Below the pieces are notes generated by a model. That model saw nothing but the letters and a program-made list of their open reading frames with translations. It searched no databases and was not told the origin of the DNA. From Virgibacillus_F necropolis_A (GTDB lineage Bacteria; Bacillota; Bacilli; Bacillales; Amphibacillaceae), in the NCBI RefSeq assembly GCF_044793635.1, contig NZ_CP084992.1:1178001-1242000 (forward strand): a DNA stretch of 64,000 bases, read 5' to 3'. The translations under genes and the position numbers were made by a program. This document shows, one piece after another, positions 61,894-64,000 of the stretch; positions within the stretch are counted from its first letter, which is position 1, and every line of letters begins with the position of its first letter.

Positions 61894-62973
61894 TTAATCG
61901 AAATAAACGGCCTTTCCTGTTTTCGCAGATTCATAGATTGCTTCTAAAATTTGTGTAACAACAAGTGCTTCATTCGGCTTTACAGTTGGCTCTGTATCAT
62001 GTAAAAGACTCTCTATCCATAACCGTGCCTCAAGATCTGCATCACTTTCCGACTCCCCATCGTAAAAAGCAACACCACTATTATCTAGCTCCACATTTGT
62101 TGTATAAAGCTTACCAAATTCTTCTCCATTAATGCGCAATCCATCTTTCATGTCTGCGCCACCTTCTGTTCCACTTAGTGAGCATTTCGCTTCATCAACC
62201 TCTAGCGAATTTATGGCCCAGCTTGATTCGAGAATAATTGTTGCGCCATTTTCCATGGTAATGAACCCAAAAGCTGAATCCTCTACCGTGAATTTTTCCG
62301 GATCCCAAGGTCCCCATGCATTGGCTGCATCCTTATGTTCCCCTAGTTTATGGAATGTTGATCCCATCACAGATTTTGGCTTGTAATTATCCATCATCCA
62401 TAACGTTAAATCTAATGCATGTGTCCCGATATCAATAAGTGGGCCGCCACCTTGCTTTTCTTCATCCAAAAATACGCCCCACGTCGGCACAGCACGACGT
62501 CTGATTGCATGTGCTTTTGCAAAATAAACCTCACCCAAATCCCCACGTTGACAAACCTTTCGCAGATGCTGACTATCCTGTCTAAACCGGTTTTGGTAGC
62601 CAATTGATAATTTCCTACCAGTCTCTTCAGCTGCTGCGACCATTTGTTTTGCTTCTTCAGACGTTTTTGCCATCGGTTTTTCACACATGACATCTTTTCC
62701 AGCCTTCATTGCAGCAATGGATATTTCTGCATGTGAACTATTCGGTGTACAAACATGTACAACATCAATCGTTGTATCTTTTAATAATTCCTTATAATCC
62801 TCATATACAGTTGCATTAGACGTTCCGTACCCGTCTGCCGCAACCTGTGCTTTTTCCACCTCTACATCACAAAAAGCTACAAGCTCAACCTGTTCTACTT
62901 TTTTTAAACTTGGCAGGTGCTTCCCGTTCGCAATACCTCCACACCCGATAATTGCTACTTTTAACTTTTTCAT
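61894..62973 (-). CDS. Gfo/Idh/MocA-family oxidoreductase (paralogue 2)
   Basis: This 359-residue protein has AIIGCGGIANGKHLPSL, VMCEKPMAKTSEEA, RRRAVPTWGVFLDEEKQGGG and LIDIGTHALDLTLWMM. It is a clear paralogue of the 58288-59328 protein (same block order and RRR-VP-WGVF segment), probably by duplication in this operon. It would oxidise or reduce a sugar ring carbon with NAD(P). The ATG has GAAGGATG. It directly follows the sugar permease gene. Confidence 0.9.
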   Translation of the reverse strand: MKKLKVAIIGCGGIANGKHLPSLKKVEQVELVAFCDVEVEKAQVAADGYGTSNATVYEDYKELLKDTTIDVVHVCTPNSSHAEISIAAMKAGKDVMCEKPMAKTSEEAKQMVAAAEETGRKLSIGYQNRFRQDSQHLRKVCQRGDLGEVYFAKAHAIRRRAVPTWGVFLDEEKQGGGPLIDIGTHALDLTLWMMDNYKPKSVMGSTFHKLGEHKDAANAWGPWDPEKFTVEDSAFGFITMENGATIILESSWAINSLEVDEAKCSLSGTEGGADMKDGLRINGEEFGKLYTTNVELDNSGVAFYDGESESDADLEARLWIESLLHDTEPTVKPNEALVVTQILEAIYESAKTGKAVYFD

Positions 62974-63002
62974 CTTTTCATCATCCTTCTATTTAAAAAA
63001 TA

Positions 63003-63821
63003 TTATTCTTTTACAGATCCCGATGTCAGTCCGGACACAATTCGTTTCTGGAAAAATAGAACCAGAATGACTATTGGTATGGTAACAATAACTGTTGCTG
63101 CAGAGATATCTCCCCATGGAACAGAATACTGACTTTGATATAACGAAATTCCAACAGGAACCGTACGCCAAACATCTGAAGTATTAATCGTTAAAGCAAA
63201 CAAATATTCATTCCAAGCAGCAATAAATACCAGGATTCCAGTAGTAAATATACCTGGGGTCGCAAGTGGCAAGATAACTTTTCTAAATGTTTGAAAAGGG
63301 CTTGCACCATCAAGCTTAGCGGACTCCTCAAGCTCATATGGAATCTTTTGAAAGAACGTTGACAAAATCCAAATTGATAACGGTAAACTAATTGTAATAT
63401 ATGGAATTACCAGACCCAAATAGCTGTTACGAAGTCCAAGTCCAGTAATTAAGTTAAACATTGGTGAGATAATCGCAATCTGCGGAAACATTGAAGCCGC
63501 AAGTACAATCCCTAATATAAGGCCCTTTCCTTTAATTGGCAGTCTCGTCACCGCGTATGCTGTAAAAGAGGCAAATGTTAGTGACAAAATTGTAGTTAAA
63601 GCCGATACAACAAAACTGTTTAACATATAGCGTAGTAACGGTCGACTCGTCAATGCCGCTGTATATGATTCTAGTGATGGGTTATCGGTAAACCATTTAT
63701 ATGATGAAAATATTTCACCTGGTGGTTTAATCGATGTCAAAAAGACCCAGATAAATGGGAACATGACAAGAAACACAAATAGTACTAGAAAAATGTAAAA
63801 CCCGATTCCTGCTTTCTTCAT
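63003..63821 (-). CDS. Sugar ABC transporter permease (MalG type)
   Basis: This 272-residue inner-membrane permease has six helices and the EAA loop YELEESAKLDGASPFQTF, then RKVILPLATPGI. It starts KKAGIGFYIFLVLFVFLVMF. It belongs to the CUT1 carbohydrate uptake family (di- and oligosaccharides, glycosides). The ATG has a run GGGGGGG upstream. It follows the MalF-type gene by 12 bases; no ATPase is seen, so a shared ATPase (MsmK/UgpC type) is likely. Confidence 0.92.
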   Translation of the reverse strand: MKKAGIGFYIFLVLFVFLVMFPFIWVFLTSIKPPGEIFSSYKWFTDNPSLESYTAALTSRPLLRYMLNSFVVSALTTILSLTFASFTAYAVTRLPIKGKGLILGIVLAASMFPQIAIISPMFNLITGLGLRNSYLGLVIPYITISLPLSIWILSTFFQKIPYELEESAKLDGASPFQTFRKVILPLATPGIFTTGILVFIAAWNEYLFALTINTSDVWRTVPVGISLYQSQYSVPWGDISAATVIVTIPIVILVLFFQKRIVSGLTSGSVKE

Positions 63822-63833
63822 TTTTGCCCCCCC

Positions 63834-64000
63834 TTATTTCGAACGACCTGCAAATAATTCTGATCCGATTAGCTTTACATAGATAAAACTAATGATTGCC
63901 ACACATAAGAATACGATAACGGAAAGTGTTGAGCCCTCACCGAAGTTCTGTTGAGCAAACAATGTTTTATAAGCGTAAATGGATATTGATTCTGTTGCAT
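63834..64000 (-). CDS. Sugar ABC transporter permease (MalF type), C-terminal part only
   Basis: The frame enters from the right edge and ends at TAA 63836-63834. Visible text includes ISIYAYKTLFAQQNFGEGS, then STLSVIVFLCVAIISFIYVK, the last membrane helix of a CUT1 MalF-type permease. It pairs with the MalG-type gene downstream. The start, and any binding-protein gene before it, lie outside the window. Confidence 0.88.
   Translation of the reverse strand, partial: ATESISIYAYKTLFAQQNFGEGSTLSVIVFLCVAIISFIYVKLIGSELFAGRSK

Overview
The window looks like chromosome of a low-G+C, spore-former-type Firmicute, most probably a salt- or alkali-adapted Bacillaceae (Oceanobacillus/Virgibacillus/Lentibacillus type). 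The support is Bacillus-style gene sets and order (divergent nadBCA/nifS-niaR, glpFK, metNIQ under a SAM-I riboswitch, tcyABC, cvfB, ywbE, BceAB), strong AGGAGG ribosome sites, CcpA-type cre boxes and two NhaC antiporters. No rRNA, tRNA, CRISPR array or prophage was seen.

Layout. 1-15160 (minus strand): an aromatic amino acid / 4-hydroxyphenylacetate (HPA) catabolic cluster. A GntR/FCD regulator comes first, then a DapA-family aldolase, hpaE, hpaB, hpaD, hpaC, phenylalanine dehydrogenase, a complete four-gene 2-oxo acid dehydrogenase complex (E1a, E1b, E2, E3), an NhaC-family carrier, and HpaG split into two genes (the second cut by the window edge). Two near-identical promoters carry the same operator in their spacers, one before the regulator and one before the operon. 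15171-18795: repeats, an AEC carrier, a second NhaC and a 7Fe-type ferredoxin. 18894-20476: a CHY zinc-finger protein and cvfB, which has a long structured leader ending in a terminator. 20612-30796: tcyABC, a 3-methyladenine glycosylase, glycerate kinase, an M3 peptidase, small proteins, and metNIQ with its riboswitch. 30857-39704: an aminotransferase, a nucleotidyltransferase two-gene module, a HAD phosphatase, glpFK with cre and leader terminator, and a BceAB-type transporter behind a BceR-like inverted repeat but with no two-component genes beside it.

39895-46649 (plus strand): seven tightly coupled genes. rfbA, rfbB, an RffA/WecE-type transaminase and a WecD-like acetyltransferase would make dTDP-Fuc4NAc. 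A polyprenyl-phosphate glycosyltransferase, a 4-TM EamA/SMR-type protein and a polytopic DUF6044-like protein look like a three-component system for putting that sugar on a cell-surface polymer. This is the most interesting candidate system in the window.

46754-55510: a hydrolase, de novo NAD synthesis (nadB-nadC-nadA against nifS-niaR) and an oligopeptide-binding lipoprotein. 55682-57220: an IS91-type element with a Y2 HUH transposase and an overlapping zinc-ribbon reading frame. 57286-64000 (minus strand): a glycoside-use operon (sugar ABC permeases, three Gfo/Idh/MocA oxidoreductases, a ThuA-like protein and two IolE-like isomerases), probably a 3-keto-glycoside pathway.

At least three families of dispersed intergenic repeats are present: GC-rich compound elements with TTTTCGTAAAG-type ends, elements bounded by GCGCAAGCGC, and short GGTGCC or GCGGATCGTATGTCCGC palindromes. 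One of them supplies the last codons of the E3 gene. All functions are read from sequence and recalled family knowledge; no database search was run.
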